Source: Montifringilla adamsi
Lineage: Eukaryota; Chordata; Aves; Passeriformes; Passeridae
Length of the DNA stretch: 64,000 bases
Direction: 5' to 3'
Assembly (NCBI GenBank): GCA_017590115.1
Contig: JAGGNK010008226.1
Span: forward strand, 6,461,283 to 6,525,282
Shown here: piece by piece, positions 36,700 to 48,122 of the stretch
How positions within the stretch are numbered: position 1 is the stretch's first letter
Layout of the letters: each line of letters opens with the position of its first letter
The notes under the pieces: model-generated
Told to the model about the DNA's origin: nothing
Database searches by the model: none
What the model saw: the letters and a program-made list of their open reading frames with translations, nothing else
Program-made: the position numbers and the translations under genes

Positions 36700-37240
36700 A
36701 CCCCATTGTGTGCCATCCCCTCCAGCACGGAACCACGGAACCCTTCTGGCTGGAACCGACCTTCCCTGACCTTCTGTGCTGGGCTCCAACCATTCCCAGC
36801 ACTGCCACTGCCCCGTGTCCCCAGGTGCCACTCACATGGCTTTTGAATCCCTACAGGGATGGGGACTCCAAACTGCCCTGGGCACCTGTGCCAGGCCTGG
36901 AAAAACCTTTCCATGAAGGAATTTTCCCCAGTATCCAATGCAAACCTCCCCCGGCCCAGCCTGAGGCCGTTCCCTCTGCTCCTGTCCCTGTTCCCTGGAG
37001 AACAGCCCGACCCCCCCGGCTGTCCCCTCCTGTCAGGAGCTGTGCAGAGCCACAAGGTCCCCCCTGAGCCTCCTTTGCTCCAGGCTGAGCCCCTTCCCAG
37101 CTCCCTCAGAGCCTTCCCAGCTCCATTCTCTTCCCTGGACACCCTCCAGCCCCTCCAGGTCTCTCTTGTCCAAGACTGACCCCAGGATCTGAGGTCCCTC
37201 AGCTGTGCCCAGCACAGGGATTGTCACTGCCCTGGTCCTA
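36700..37240 (-). mobile_element. CR1 LINE, longest copy in window
   Basis: About 540 bp in reverse orientation, GC-rich. From 'ggaaccacggaacccttctg' (diverged tail) through 'gggatggggactccaaactg', 'ccctgttccctggagaacag' and 'tgctccaggctgagcccctt' to 'gcccagcacagggattgtca'. The long open frames on both strands here belong to this repeat. Confidence 0.88.
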
Positions 37241-37859
37241 TGGCCACACTGTGGCTGATGATTATCTCATAACCCTGGTATCCCTAATTTTGGGGGGCTT
37301 ACATGGGAATGTGATTCATGATTTTCCTTTCTGTCATCTCCCCCCACCCTCCTCACACATCTGCACCTCAGCTCAGGGCAGAGGGACCAGCACAGCACCC
37401 ACCATCCAGACTGGATTCACTCTCCAGCTCAGTTGTTATTCCTTAATATCTCTCCACATCATTTGGGTATGACAACAAAACATGAACAAAAGTGTAGAGG
37501 TGAGCAGGAAATATTTTGGTTTAGAAAATAGCTGAGATGTGTGAAGGCGCTCAGGCGTGAAGTTTACTGCTATCTAAGCTCAAGTGGATAAATTTAGATA
37601 TTGGCATTTATAATCTTCCCTAGAAAAGTGATGATATTGTTTAATCAAGAGGTCAAAAAGAATTTAAAATTGTCCCATTTTCTTCTTTTTTCTCCTTTTT
37701 AATAATTCAGCCTAGTGCCCAGTAGGGTAATAGATAGTGAAAGATGGATGAAGAACTAGATATTCATGGGGAATATATTCTTCATGAAAGGTAGGTGAGA
37801 AATTAATATTAAAAATGTTCCTGTCTTCAGCAGAAACGGGACTAATCTTTTCATTTCTA

Positions 37860-38140
37860 ACGTACCTTGTATTTATGAGACATCAGCTGCAGACAGGAAA
37901 GGAAATTGCAGCATTGCCTAAGAGCAGCGTTAGCAAGTTCTGACAGCTTGTTAAAAGCTGTGACCAAAGGCAGGGTGATGCACATCGATCACCCGTGGCA
38001 GGGACCTCGTGGAGCTCGGCCTGGGCTGGCCCTTGGCCATATCTCTGAGGTGGGTGGCTCATGTGGCCCCCAGTGGGACCCTTCACACGTTCCTGCAGCT
38101 GCCCAAGGGATGGAAACGTTGGCCACTCACTAAAAATAAA
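37860..38140. promoter_or_regulatory. CpG-retaining unique segment in C10orf90 intron
   Basis: Contains 'ctaacgtaccttg', 'gagcagcgttagc', 'cacatcgatcacccgtgg' and 'cctcgtggagctcggcc'. No repeat similarity and no exon compatible with the flanking phases. Possibly regulatory. Confidence 0.22.
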
Positions 38141-38464
38141 CACAGTTCTGTCCTACGGCTCTGTCCTCCCACGGTGCAAGTCTGACTTCATGTACAACAT
38201 GGATTTTCCAGCACTCACAATCCCATTTCTTGCCAGATAATGGAAGGAAAGGCTCAAAGCAGTGGAGCCAGTAGAAGACAGAGTCCACAGTGGGGAAATA
38301 TCATATTCCATCCTTGGGATGCTCTAGCATGAACCATGGCTTTGAACTCTGAGTCCCAGAGATTTGGATTTCCAAGTGTAATTCCCATCCACGAGCAGAG
38401 CACAAGATTTACAGTTCATTAATAATCCTAAAGCATCCTTTTCATATGTGGCACATGGTGGAAA

Positions 38465-38570
38465 TATATAACTCTGGAGATTACCTGGCCCAGCCTCCTG
38501 CTGAAAGAAGGGCCTTAGATTAAGTTATCCAGGTCCATGTAAAGCCAAGTCTTGAACAGTTGGATTTGGA
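38465..38570 (-). mobile_element. old CR1 LINE fragment
   Basis: Reverse-oriented interior CR1 piece with 'ggagattacctggcccagcc' and 'tcctgctgaaagaagg', followed by 'aagccaagtcttgaac'. More diverged than the other copies. Confidence 0.65.
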
Positions 38571-39194
38571 CATGAAATAATATGAGTAATACAGTAAGTA
38601 GAGTCATCATTATTGCAGTGAAGTCACACAAAAGATTAGGAAAAAGACACTCAACTGGGCCTAGAGGAAACAGCAAACCCAGCCCCAGCACCTGTAAAGC
38701 AGAGAAGTATTTGAGAGCTCCTTCCAACTCAGATCCTAATAAAGCAACCTATACATCCTGGAAACTGCATTTACAGATTTCATACAGAGAAGTGTAGCCT
38801 TGAAAATAATTTTTCTTTTTTTTTTTCAGCATAGTGATGTTATTACCACTTGTATTTCTGCTGGCAGGAAGCTCTTGCCTACAGCTGCAAACCAATATAA
38901 ACTCCAACTTTCTGGGTCATCAGAAATGTAATGGACAAAGTGCTCTCTGCAGTTACCTCATCCATAAGATAACTGAGCTAAAGCACGAACACTGTAGCAA
39001 AACTTGTTCACTGTCCCTTCTTTGCTAGTCCTCCTTTCTTTTTAAACACTTCATTTCACAAACATTTCATTGCATAAACATGGAGCAGAGCAAAGCTTAA
39101 CAGGAACGGGTTTGATTTAGTAAACAGCAGAGGAAAAATTATCCAAAATAACTGGGAATCTAGAATGGGATAAAAGTTCTTCTCCAAAAGGGTT

Positions 39195-39330
39195 GTCCAG
39201 TCCTAAAGGGATTTAAAAGCCCTTTGGATGTGGCACTTAGGGACATGGGTCAGTCTTTTTGGCAGCGCTGGGGGCTGGTTTGACTGGATGGTCTTAAAGG
39301 TCTTTTCAAACATAAATGAGTCAGTGATTG
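39195..39330 (+). mobile_element. CR1 LINE 3' tail
   Basis: 'gatgtggcacttagggacat', 'ggtttgactggatggtctta' and 'aaggtcttttcaaacataaa': a CR1 3' end with a partly decayed tail. Confidence 0.92.
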
Positions 39331-41224
39331 ATAATCTCATACCAATACTTCTCCTCCTCCAGAAGTAAAAAGGACTCAGTTTTTAATTTCTCCCAGGTTA
39401 AAATCACACAATTCTCTCTCATTTTGAGGACCAGTGTGGATGTCCCATGCATTTTAGCAGGTTTCTCATGGTTTGTCCCATTTAATGGTTGATGGCTGTG
39501 CAGGAGTTCATTACTTGGATGATCCTGCTGAGAAAGGCTGTTGTTTGGGAGCATTATTCTGGTTGTTTATACAAATTTCACACAGGAAAGTTGTAGTAAG
39601 CTGATAAACACCTCCTTACACGTTACAAAGGGTCTGAGCAAGAGAAATGTATATCTTTGCATTCTACATTATGGCCCACACAAAAGGTGGAAGCAGTTGA
39701 AAGGTAACACTTCCCATGTTTATTTACACCTATAGTCTTGTGTACACAAATGGTGGAAGTCCTTTATCACAAACCAGTATTTCTCAGCTCCTTACTTCAC
39801 CGATTTCCTCCTTTCAGTAAAACTATGGAACCATGAGCAGCCTCCCAATTCACTTTCTAATTATTTCTAGTAAAAGTGCTTCTTCCATGCCACCATGACA
39901 TCACTAAGCCCAGGGAAGGCTCAGTTTTAAATTGTTTTATCACAGAGAAACCTTAGGTGGCATTGAACAAAGCCTTGAATACATAACACTTCCCATGGAG
40001 TGATATTCCCTGATATTTAAAATTAGGATGTACACAATGAAGTGTTTCATTTGCTGGTGCCATCCCTTTATATTTCCATCCCAAACCCCTTAGCACTGGT
40101 TGGCATTTTCCCTCTCCTGCTCCCCATTGTGCTTCTCCCCTCCAACACCACACAGCCTGGATTATGCTTAGGAAAACTGAGTAATATTTTATCTCATGCT
40201 CTGCCCCTGCAGGAACATTCCCACTGATTTCAGGCATGGAAAAGGGAGAGCAGCAGACACTGGGAGGAATTTGCACCTTGCCCAGCCCTCGAGGCAGAGT
40301 GAGGCTTCTCACCTTTCTGTTTCCTTCCACTTCCACACTGGGAGGATGAAGGTACAGAGGAGCTTTAGGAAGTGGCTCAAGTTCATGCACTGACCCTTAG
40401 ATCAAAAAGGCCTTATAAGAACAGGGTAATTGCAATTAAACGTGGCCCAAGGCTGCAGGATACAGAGAGGGTGAGTTTAATCTTTGTGCTTTTGGTAAAA
40501 AACAGACTCCACTCATTGACAATCATCTTCCCATCCACCTTCCCCTCCTGGAAAGGCAATAAACTCAGCTGTGCTTATCCAAGTGCTGGAAAATCCCAGT
40601 GCAGCAGGAGCTGCACCACTCTGGGCAGGGAGCAATCCCCAGGGCCCCTCTCCCTTCCCCAAGGAGCAATGCTGCAAAGAACATTTTATATTTGTAAAAT
40701 GCTTGGAAAGGTTGGAAACAAATGTGTTCAAGGTTTGCAAATCTTTTACCTGGTTCCATTAAGTATAAAACCCTGGGCTTATTACTGTAGCCTTCTAAAT
40801 AAAAGCTGAAAACAAGATCATTTTTAATTGCAAGGAGCACAAAGCCAAGCTCAGTGCACTCATCTCCTTCTTAAACTCACACCTTGAAATTCAGCGCTTA
40901 TTCAAAGATAAACCTAATTATTTTCAGGGGATAAGCACTTGCAGGTTGCTGGGAGAATAATAAAAAAAATACTGTTATAAATGGTTTAAAAAGAGGTTTA
41001 ATGCAGAAAACACAGGGGGATTTTTCTCTCTCAGCTGATGAGAAGCACACATCACTACCATGGTGAATATTCATGGCGCTGGAAACCTCTGGGCTGTGCT
41101 CTAGCTCCCTGAGCCTCTGCAGAAGCAAGGACTGCTGTTATCTGCTCTCACAGGATCACTGTGGTGGGGCTGCTCCAGCCTGAACCTCTGCTCCACCAGC
41201 CTGAAGTTTGTGGAAATGACTTAC

Positions 41225-42272
41225 CTGCCTCACTGCTTGAATTAGGAATTTGGAAGGAAAACACAGTGTGGTGGCTGCCAGGCTGCTCATCCTCTTCCTC
41301 TGCTGCTGCCTTGTGAGGTCCTCTGGGAATATCCACAAATGCTGGAAGTCCCGAGGCAAAGGCACTTTGCAAAGGGTATTTACGACCCAAATGTCCTTCC
41401 TTTGTTTTCTCCTCCTTAATTACCTTAATTCCCGTGAAGTCTGCGCTCAGGTGGGATCTGAGTGGAGCCCCGCGTGCTCCTGGGAGCTTCCTTGGAGCTC
41501 TCTCCTCCATGGGCTCTCCATTAGCTATGCCATCTACTCCATCTGCTGTTAATCCGGACAAACTGCACTTCAGGCTCAAGGACAACGTGGATCTGTACAT
41601 TTTCTGGCATTTAACTGGAGGTTGGTCAATGCACACACTGAGCGACTTGTCCAAATAATAGATGGTGTTTGGACACGGCTCAGACACCTGGAGCTGGACA
41701 CAGGAGATGAACGAAGGTGGCATTTTCTCCCTCCCATCACTGCTTTGGAGACCCACGCCATCCTCCTTGATTCCAGGGTCAAAAAGCTGCTTTTGGGGTT
41801 CTTCACCCAATTCTGAGCAAGACTTGGAAGCCTTTAAAGGAGGGTGGTTTGTGCGGGCTGGGGGAGGCCAGCGCTCGAGGAGAGCGGGGACTTTGCTGGA
41901 CGTGGGGGACACGGTGCTGGGCTCCTGGCCAGCCCCAGGGCCACGTGCCAGGTCTCCAGAGCCCACAGGAACACGCCTGGCTGTGACAGTGATGGAGGCA
42001 AAGCCTCTCTGCTGGCCTGGACACTGCTTGGGACTGGGAGAGTCCGACGGTGACATGGTGTCTTCTAAGGATGCCTGAATCTCTAAGCGGCTGGGAAGCA
42101 CCAAAAATGTTCTGCTAACGATGGCTGAGCCCTGGTTAGGACACGATGGTTCTGTGTGACAAGCTCTGGGCTGGGGGATCAGGGCCTGCATAGACAGAGA
42201 GGGCTTCTCCTCATCAATCTGTGCAATGATTACTGGTGAAATCAATGCCGTGTTTTGGGAAGGCAGAGATTC
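41225..42272 (-). CDS. C10orf90: C10orf90 (FATS) large central exon
   Basis: A 1048-bp exon (349 codons plus one base; fragment residues 32-380). C10orf90/FATS is described in mammals as a DNA-damage checkpoint and p53-activating factor with ubiquitin-ligase-like activity, also affecting p21 stability; centrosome or cilium roles are suggested by its ALMS motif. Recognition here: FASITVTARRV at exon residues 91-101; the cysteine-containing block SCVQLQVSEPCPNTIYYLDK at 190-209 continuing into SLSV; and LTADGVDG at 241-248. All resemble human C10orf90 as I know it. Acceptor 'tgttttcatttgcag' at 42273 and donor GAGGCAG|gtaagt at 41224. The raw open frame runs on past the donor to a TGA at 41150-41148, but that tail is intronic. 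Much of the rest is Ser/Pro-rich and likely disordered; an acidic patch AEEEDEQ sits near exon residues 324-330. Confidence 0.95.
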
Positions 42273-43464
42273 CTGCAAATGAAAACATTCCCAGTTATCA
42301 CCACACTCCAATATCCTGTGTGCAACTGTTTGTCATCCACCATCTATCACAGCAGACAGTTTTGTTCAAGATCTCTTGTTACCTTTCTATTCATAATAAC
42401 TTTTTTGTCATTTAAAAATGCACACTCTTGAAATCAGCTCTGAATTGTCTGGGAGGCTTCAATGAAAACTTTATCACTCTGGTGAAGGGAAAAAATATGA
42501 AAATTTAAAACCTGTATTCCATAGTATTATTTTGAGTATTTAACTCATCACCATGGATGGGATTGGAGGCTGTTTAAAAATGGACATGGCAAAGACAGCT
42601 GTCAGTTGCAGACTATAAATTCCTCTTTCATGATGATCTGCTGGAATCTAGAATGCATTTAAGTTTATTATTGATCACTGGCCTGTGACATCACATACTG
42701 CAGAAGACACGTGGGCACCAGGGGCATGACAGCTTTACAACCTCACCAGTTATAGGCATGAAAAACTCCCAAAAAAGTGATACAGTTACTCACAAGGGCT
42801 CTGGGTACTATTTTAATTAATTAGTTCTCTCTTTCTTATGATTCCTTGGTGGCACCTGCCAACAATATACAAACACTTATGTACAAGATTGATTGACAGT
42901 GGCCCAGAGAGTGGCCCAGATTAATTTTTCCATCCATGACGGGAAACATCCATCTTGATAGACCACACCTTACTTCCCTCGAGGTGACAAAGTAGGTGCT
43001 TTTATGCTCCATCTCTCTGACAGAGTAAACCTGAGTTTAAAGCCTTCTGCCATTATTATCTACCCCACTGGACACATAAATCCCATGCAATAAAGCATCT
43101 GGGCTAATCTCATTGCTGCTGTAAATTGGCTGATTAGATTGCTCCTGCCCTGTGTTCCCAGATCTCTTGATCCTCATAGAAAAAAAAAAAAAAAACAAAC
43201 CCAAACACAACACTTGAGTTGTCATGCAGAATCTGAGGATTAGCTTCCTAAAGCATGCCCATTCTGTGTTTAGGTGCCATCAACTCCTGCTTGTTGGGCA
43301 TTCACCCCAGTCCTAGCTGAGTGTCTCTATCACCTGATAATCAATGTCAGGACTCAACAAGGGCTAGACAAAACACAATATTGTTCTTCCTCCAGGAGGG
43401 CTGTGAGGGTGACAGTGCTATGACCTCCTTGGTGCCATGGTCACCCTTCTCAGGAAGCAAGAAA

Positions 43465-43922
43465 TGATGCCTCAGGTTTAGCTTTTCTATTTTTCACATT
43501 CTGTGCTGCTTTAGTGTGTGGGTCTGGGTTCACATCAGGGGATGGTGAGCTCTGTGCACAGAGCAGGGAGACAAAACAATTCCTGCTCCAGCTGGGCACC
43601 AAGGACAAATGATCCAAATCTCAGCCCAAGAGCACAAACCCCGTGGGCTGGAGAGAGAAAAACAAGCAGGATGGGAGTGCAGGGGCTGAGCTGGAATTGG
43701 ACACTGAACTGCAATGTGCACATGGAGCAGAGCTGATCCCAGGGAGAGACCCCGGGAGCGCTCGTGCATTTTGGGACCATTTGGGTTCATCCTGGGTGCA
43801 GCCCTGGCTGGGCTCTTGTGCTGCCCAAGGTGGATCCATGGAGGAGATCCTTGGAATCAATCCCTGCTTTGTTCTTTAGCTCTGCCCAGCCTCTGCTCCA
43901 GGGCAGCCTGCACAAGGCATCA
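43465..43922 (+). mobile_element. 458-bp LTR-like interspersed repeat, copy B
   Basis: Sister of 14790-15247 in opposite orientation. Identical length and ends (TGATGCCT...AGGCATCA), with a few substitutions such as 'gggaccatttggg' versus 'gggaccgtttggg' in the other copy. The 72-codon frame shared perfectly by both copies is a by-product of their similarity. Flanks (gcaagaaa / gggtgaca) show no target-site duplication. Confidence 0.75.
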
Positions 43923-43934
43923 GGGTGACACCAC

Positions 43935-43995
43935 ACCAGAGCCCATGGGGAGATGATGTTTAAGGACCCTTCCAACTCAAACCATTCCATGATTC
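43935..43995 (+). mobile_element. CR1 LINE 3' tail
   Basis: Short tail 'gggagatgatgtttaaggac', 'ccttccaactcaaaccattc', 'catgattct', about 12 bp beyond the LTR-like repeat. Confidence 0.85.
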
Positions 43996-45025
43996 TGAAC
44001 TCCTATGAAACCATCCCTGTGTTCCTCCTCCATGCAGGAAAACATCAGCAGAAACAGTTCCTTTGCATCTCTTGGGAAGGAGCCTCTTGGGAACCCAAAT
44101 GGGCAGAGGTAGATCAAGAGTTTATTAACGAGGTGAAATGCCAGATAAATTTTATCAACTCTTTAAACCAGCTGCCTGTGGTTTGGACAATTCAATAATT
44201 TCACAGCCTCAGGGAAAGCATTTTCTTCCTCCTCTGTTTCTTTCATGGTTTGTAACAACATTTGCCTCATATTTTCTTCACTTCATTTACTTCTACCTAC
44301 AGGTTTAACACCTTTGCATGCCTTCCAAAACTCTCAAGTTCCCCCAGATTTCTACAGGGCACCAAAGAAGAATGTTCCTTGAGAGACTTTATTTTGGATG
44401 CATCTCTCATGCTCCAGTAGTTAATTTGACATTTATTTCTTTTGTTGAGGGCTGCACAGATGGAGACATCATGCAAGAGTCCAAAGGCATGTCAGAAACA
44501 ATCCTGATTAGCTGCAAACTCCTGCGCCAATATTTTAAATAATTTACTTTTCCTTTTTTTCTGTTGAAAATATGTATTACTTCTTCCTCCCAATCTTTAG
44601 CAAAGAATTGGATCTTTAAGGTTTGCCCAGCTGATCCTGTTCTTGTTGGGAGCTTTCAAGCTTCACTGCATCTTGTGAAAAAAACCCACACATACAAAAG
44701 TAATTGTGGTGAGCTGAAAACCTCAGGCTTTATCCTGAGGACATAGCAGGCAGAGTGTACTAATATTTGGGATATTGCTTGATTTAGCCTCATGGGGGGC
44801 TTTTTACAACTTTCTTTTCCCCAAGAAAACATGCAATTTTCCCCATCACCAAGAGCACACAGAATCACAACAGTCAACCATCGTTATATTTGGCTTTTCT
44901 GCTGCCTAAGCTAAGCTTAGCTAAACAAAACCAAGTCCAAACATACTGCTCAGCAATCAGTGATTGTTTTTTAAACCCTCCTGCATTCTGCTGACTGCTC
45001 CCCGAACAGAATTTATTTATTTTAC

Positions 45026-45120
45026 CTTGGTAGGGCTGGATTTTCCCCACACACCACTCTCCCGCTGAAGGCCTGTGCATATCCTCTGACCATCAGGGCC
45101 CCAGCGCTTTTGTGTCACCC
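45026..45120 (-). CDS. C10orf90: C10orf90 (FATS) exon upstream of the large exon
   Basis: A 95-bp exon-like unit: acceptor 'tgtgtttttccccag' at 45121, donor CTACCAAG|gtaaaa at 45025 (minus strand). Only one of the three frames is open. It completes a codon with its first two bases and then gives 31 codons, from VTQKRWGPDGQRICTG to SSPTK, ending in phase 0 exactly as the large exon requires. I do not recognise these residues specifically, so the assignment rests on strong splice sites, the single open frame, phase match and 2.75-kb proximity. Residues 1-31 of the fragment. Its phase-1 acceptor shows that at least one more coding exon lies upstream. Confidence 0.72.
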
Positions 45121-45723
45121 CTGGGGAAAAACACAGAGAAAGGAACGTTATTGTCAGTGTTCTGGAGGAGATGAGCTAGAAAATGTGCTTTTAAATGGAG
45201 TGCAACAGGAGGGAAGGAGTCCTGGAAATGATCGGACTGCTCTGGGATCTGTTTCTCCCCTCCACAGAAGAGGATCTGGAAACACCCTGGGATCCTATTG
45301 CTGGGACTTGGACAGTCCCACACGGTGTCCAGGGCTGATCCAAAGCTCCACTATCATTGCTTTTGATTTCCATGGCTTTGGGCACGACTGTGGAGGGACT
45401 GGGGAAGCTGGGAAATGTGGATTTCTATTATTATCGCCGCATTAATGAAGGGATGGGACCACAGTTGGGCTAATCAAACCCTTCAGTGTCTGTGGAAGTT
45501 TCTACTTTTCCATTTCCCACAGATTTCAACCAACACCCTCTTGGTGCCCTCTGCAGAACAGGGAGCACAGACAGCCCAGCAACGAGCTGGATTTCACTGG
45601 CACTGAGTCACTTCCACATTTAAAGAGCTGCAGTGATTCCAAACCACGTCCACAAATTCTATTACATCACAACATTCCCAGTTCAGTGATAACTATTCCA
45701 CCAGCACCCCAACCTCTGCTTTT

Positions 45724-45880
45724 GTCACGGGCTGTTTTCTGCGAGCTGTATTCCGTCTCTGCAGCTTTTTACATGGAGCTAAATTCCATTTAACACAGTC
45801 TGGGCTATTGCACTGATGCATTACGTCTGCTGTCAACTGTTTTGCCAGAAATTACGTTACTTTCTAGTTTGTATTAAGCA
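45724..45880. promoter_or_regulatory. candidate conserved noncoding element
   Basis: CpG-bearing unique sequence ('tgtcacgggctg', 'tctgcgagctg', 'attccgtctc', 'cattacgtctgc', 'attacgttac') where all minus-strand frames are interrupted by stops. Possibly a regulatory element; inference. Confidence 0.28.
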
Positions 45881-47513
45881 TCCAAAATAATTTTCAGAAA
45901 TTCTCCATTTGGACTGAAATCTCTTGACGTTCCTGGCTGTTGTTTTACAGCAACACCATTGGTAAGACCTTTTGTATTATTTTTCTTCCACCCAGGCAGG
46001 CTGCCACAGGAGAAAATTTTTTGCTAAGCAGAATTTCAGTTTATGTGTTACATTATATTAACAAAGGAATGTAAATCAGCTCCATTTTAGGAACTGTTTA
46101 TTAAACCATGCCCACCACAACAGAATTCATCTCCTTGGGTGTAGGGCAAGAGGAGGAAGATATCAGTTATATCCCTCAAGACATATTTAGTCCCACCACA
46201 ACATTTAGAGGGTGTTTGATGAGCTTTTTGTTTTAATAAGGTACACTAAAATATACTTTAACACTTCCCTAACATAACTCCAAGATGCCAATGCCACCAT
46301 GTACATTCATAGCTGGCATGAAGGAAGAGGTTTGTTTTTGTCATTGAGCAAGAGAGTCCAGAGCCACAGAGCAAACAGCTGGACTTACTAGCCACAGTGT
46401 GGGAAAAATCAGAATCCAGCAAACAGCCAGGGTAGAGGACTCACTCCATGGTTTTTGGCAAAGGAATAATGCTGGGTTGCCATCAGTGCAAAGGCAGGGA
46501 ACCTGGTCTAGCACTGCAAACTGCTGGCACCAAGCACGGGTGAGATGCCTTGGAGCCAGCTCCTCACCCTGCCATGGTGCACAGTGAGGAGGACAGGATG
46601 CAAGGACAAAATCCTCCTCTGCTGCTGGGGAAGCCTCATGGAAAGGTTATTTTCAGTGTATCAGTGCTGTGATCAATCACACGTGGGCACCTTCATGGTG
46701 AAGAGCAGCCACATGTGCTCTTATTTATTTTTTAAAGCAACTGAATGGGGAATAACCTGAAGAGAGGGGTAAAGAAGAAATTCTTGGATCAAGTGAGACA
46801 TTAACAGAAATTTGTTAAAAAACTCCTATGTAATTAAAGCAACAACTTCCACTAAGTTATCAATATTTTCTTGAAATGCTTTGCAGTAAAAACCCCAGAG
46901 TTGTCTCAGATCAAAGAGGAAACTACAATAGGAGATCATCAACTTCTGAATGTCAACTGGTGCACAAGGCTCATTCTTCCATGAATTTCATTCAAATGCA
47001 TTTCCAGCACCAGAGAAAGACTGAGGATTACAGGGTTAAAGATGAACAAGTTGTCAAAGTCCACACAGCAGATTGCACAGAGCAGGTAAATTATTCTTAT
47101 CCAAGTAACCTCCCATGATTAGCAATAATCTGTGGGTACAACCTTCCAATGTCCCACAGATCCCTTGGAACAGATTGGTAAATTTATGCCTGTCTTAACT
47201 TTAAAAACAACTGTTTCTGGAGCTGGAGAGGCAGGAAGAATCAAGGTGAGAAGAAGAAGGAGATTTATTTTCTTTGCTAAATCATCCACAGTGGAGTTTT
47301 GCATTGCCTTTTGTACCCTATCCCATGCAAGGACCTTCTTATATTGCTATAGGAATCCTACAGCTGGAAAACACTCCAACTTTTGGCAACTCACTGAATG
47401 CATTTGCTGAGACAGATTAAATGGCCTTGGTGGCAAAAGCACTGGCATTTATCACAGTATAATTAAATCCATCATTGGAAGCTTCACGTTTGTTAACTCA
47501 TGTTAGGAGAACA

Positions 47514-47516
<3 letters not shown>

Positions 47517-47546
<30 letters not shown>
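47517..47546. repeat. 30-bp poly-A run
   Basis: Thirty uninterrupted A residues. No retrotransposed body was recognised immediately 5' of it. Confidence 0.95.
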
Positions 47547-47548
<2 letters not shown>

Positions 47549-47989
47549 AGCCCTAAACCTTTAAAAAGAGCTCGAATCTGTGTTTGCAATGAAGGCACTA
47601 CAGGGAGCACAAGGTTTTAGCTGAGGCACGTCACACACTGAGCATTCAAATTCTCCTGCTGACAAAACACCTTGCCCTGGAACCCTTGTTACACAACAAA
47701 ATGCAAAGTTCACTTTTTCCCCGGTGTGAAAGCATGAAAGAAATGGCATTTCAAGTACTTTCTGTCTCTGTGGGGAGCAGGAGAAACTTAATTCACTCCA
47801 AGCTGAAATCCCAAGGTTTGGTTTAACCTCCCCAGACCTTCCCTTCCCACCACAATCAATTAAAAATGGGAGATGCCACGAGGAACAGAGTAGCAACTGC
47901 TGGCACATGACCTCTGTCCTGTGACATCTTCACTCTAATTTTTCTCCCCTCACAAGTCCTGTTTGTTGAACCAAATGCTGCATTCCTTG

Positions 47990-48122
47990 GTGAGGGAGCT
48001 GGGGGTGCTCACCTGGAGAAAAGGAGACTCAGGGGTGCCCTCCTCACTCTGCACAGCTCCTGAAAGGTGCCTGTGCTCAGCTGGGGCTGAAAGCTTTTCC
48101 AACTTCAAGCATTCTGTGATTG
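47990..48122 (+). mobile_element. CR1 LINE fragment
   Basis: 'gctgggggtgctcacctgga', 'gaaaaggagactcaggggtg', 'ctcctgaaagg', with an abrupt tail 'cttttccaacttcaagcatt' and 'ctgtgattg'. An internally deleted CR1. Confidence 0.8.

Larger units (their letters stand above)
27612..41224 (-). other. C10orf90: C10orf90 intron, 13.6 kb
   Basis: Large intron. The flanking exons join in phase (1 to 1). It holds at least eight CR1 fragments (28.0, 28.4, 28.8, 33.3, 34.4, 36.7-37.2, 38.5 and 39.2 kb), a short AT-dinucleotide tract near 35890-35915, an 18-A run at 30760-30777 and three CpG-retaining unique segments (32040-32560, 33640-34330, 37860-38140). Other parts show no recognisable feature. Confidence 0.78.
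42273..45025 (-). other. C10orf90: C10orf90 intron, 2.75 kb, carrying LTR-like copy B
   Basis: Between the 95-bp exon and the large exon. Includes the second copy of the 458-bp repeat and a CR1 tail. The rest (42300-43460, 44000-45020) is unique AT-rich sequence without exon-like features. Confidence 0.78.

Noticed and set aside
36615..37142. 175-codon minus-strand frame
   Set aside because: Lies in the long GC-rich CR1 copy at 36700-37240.
43518..43736. 72-codon frame identical to one at 14976-15194 on the other strand
   Set aside because: Identity comes from the 458-bp repeat pair, not from a conserved small protein; several other frames are shared as well.
44909..44922. 14-bp perfect palindrome agctaagcttagct
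   Set aside because: Isolated, in an intron, with no partner site; expected by chance in 64 kb.
46340..46500. Minus-strand donor 'tggcta|gtaagt' as the missing phase-1 exon of C10orf90
   Set aside because: The phase would fit, but the open stretch upstream of the donor has no acceptor before an in-frame stop.
47152..47243. Plus-strand segment between 'tgtcccacag' and 'atcaag|gtgaga' resembling an exon
   Set aside because: No plus-strand gene context and no recognisable protein; the splice-like ends are probably coincidental.
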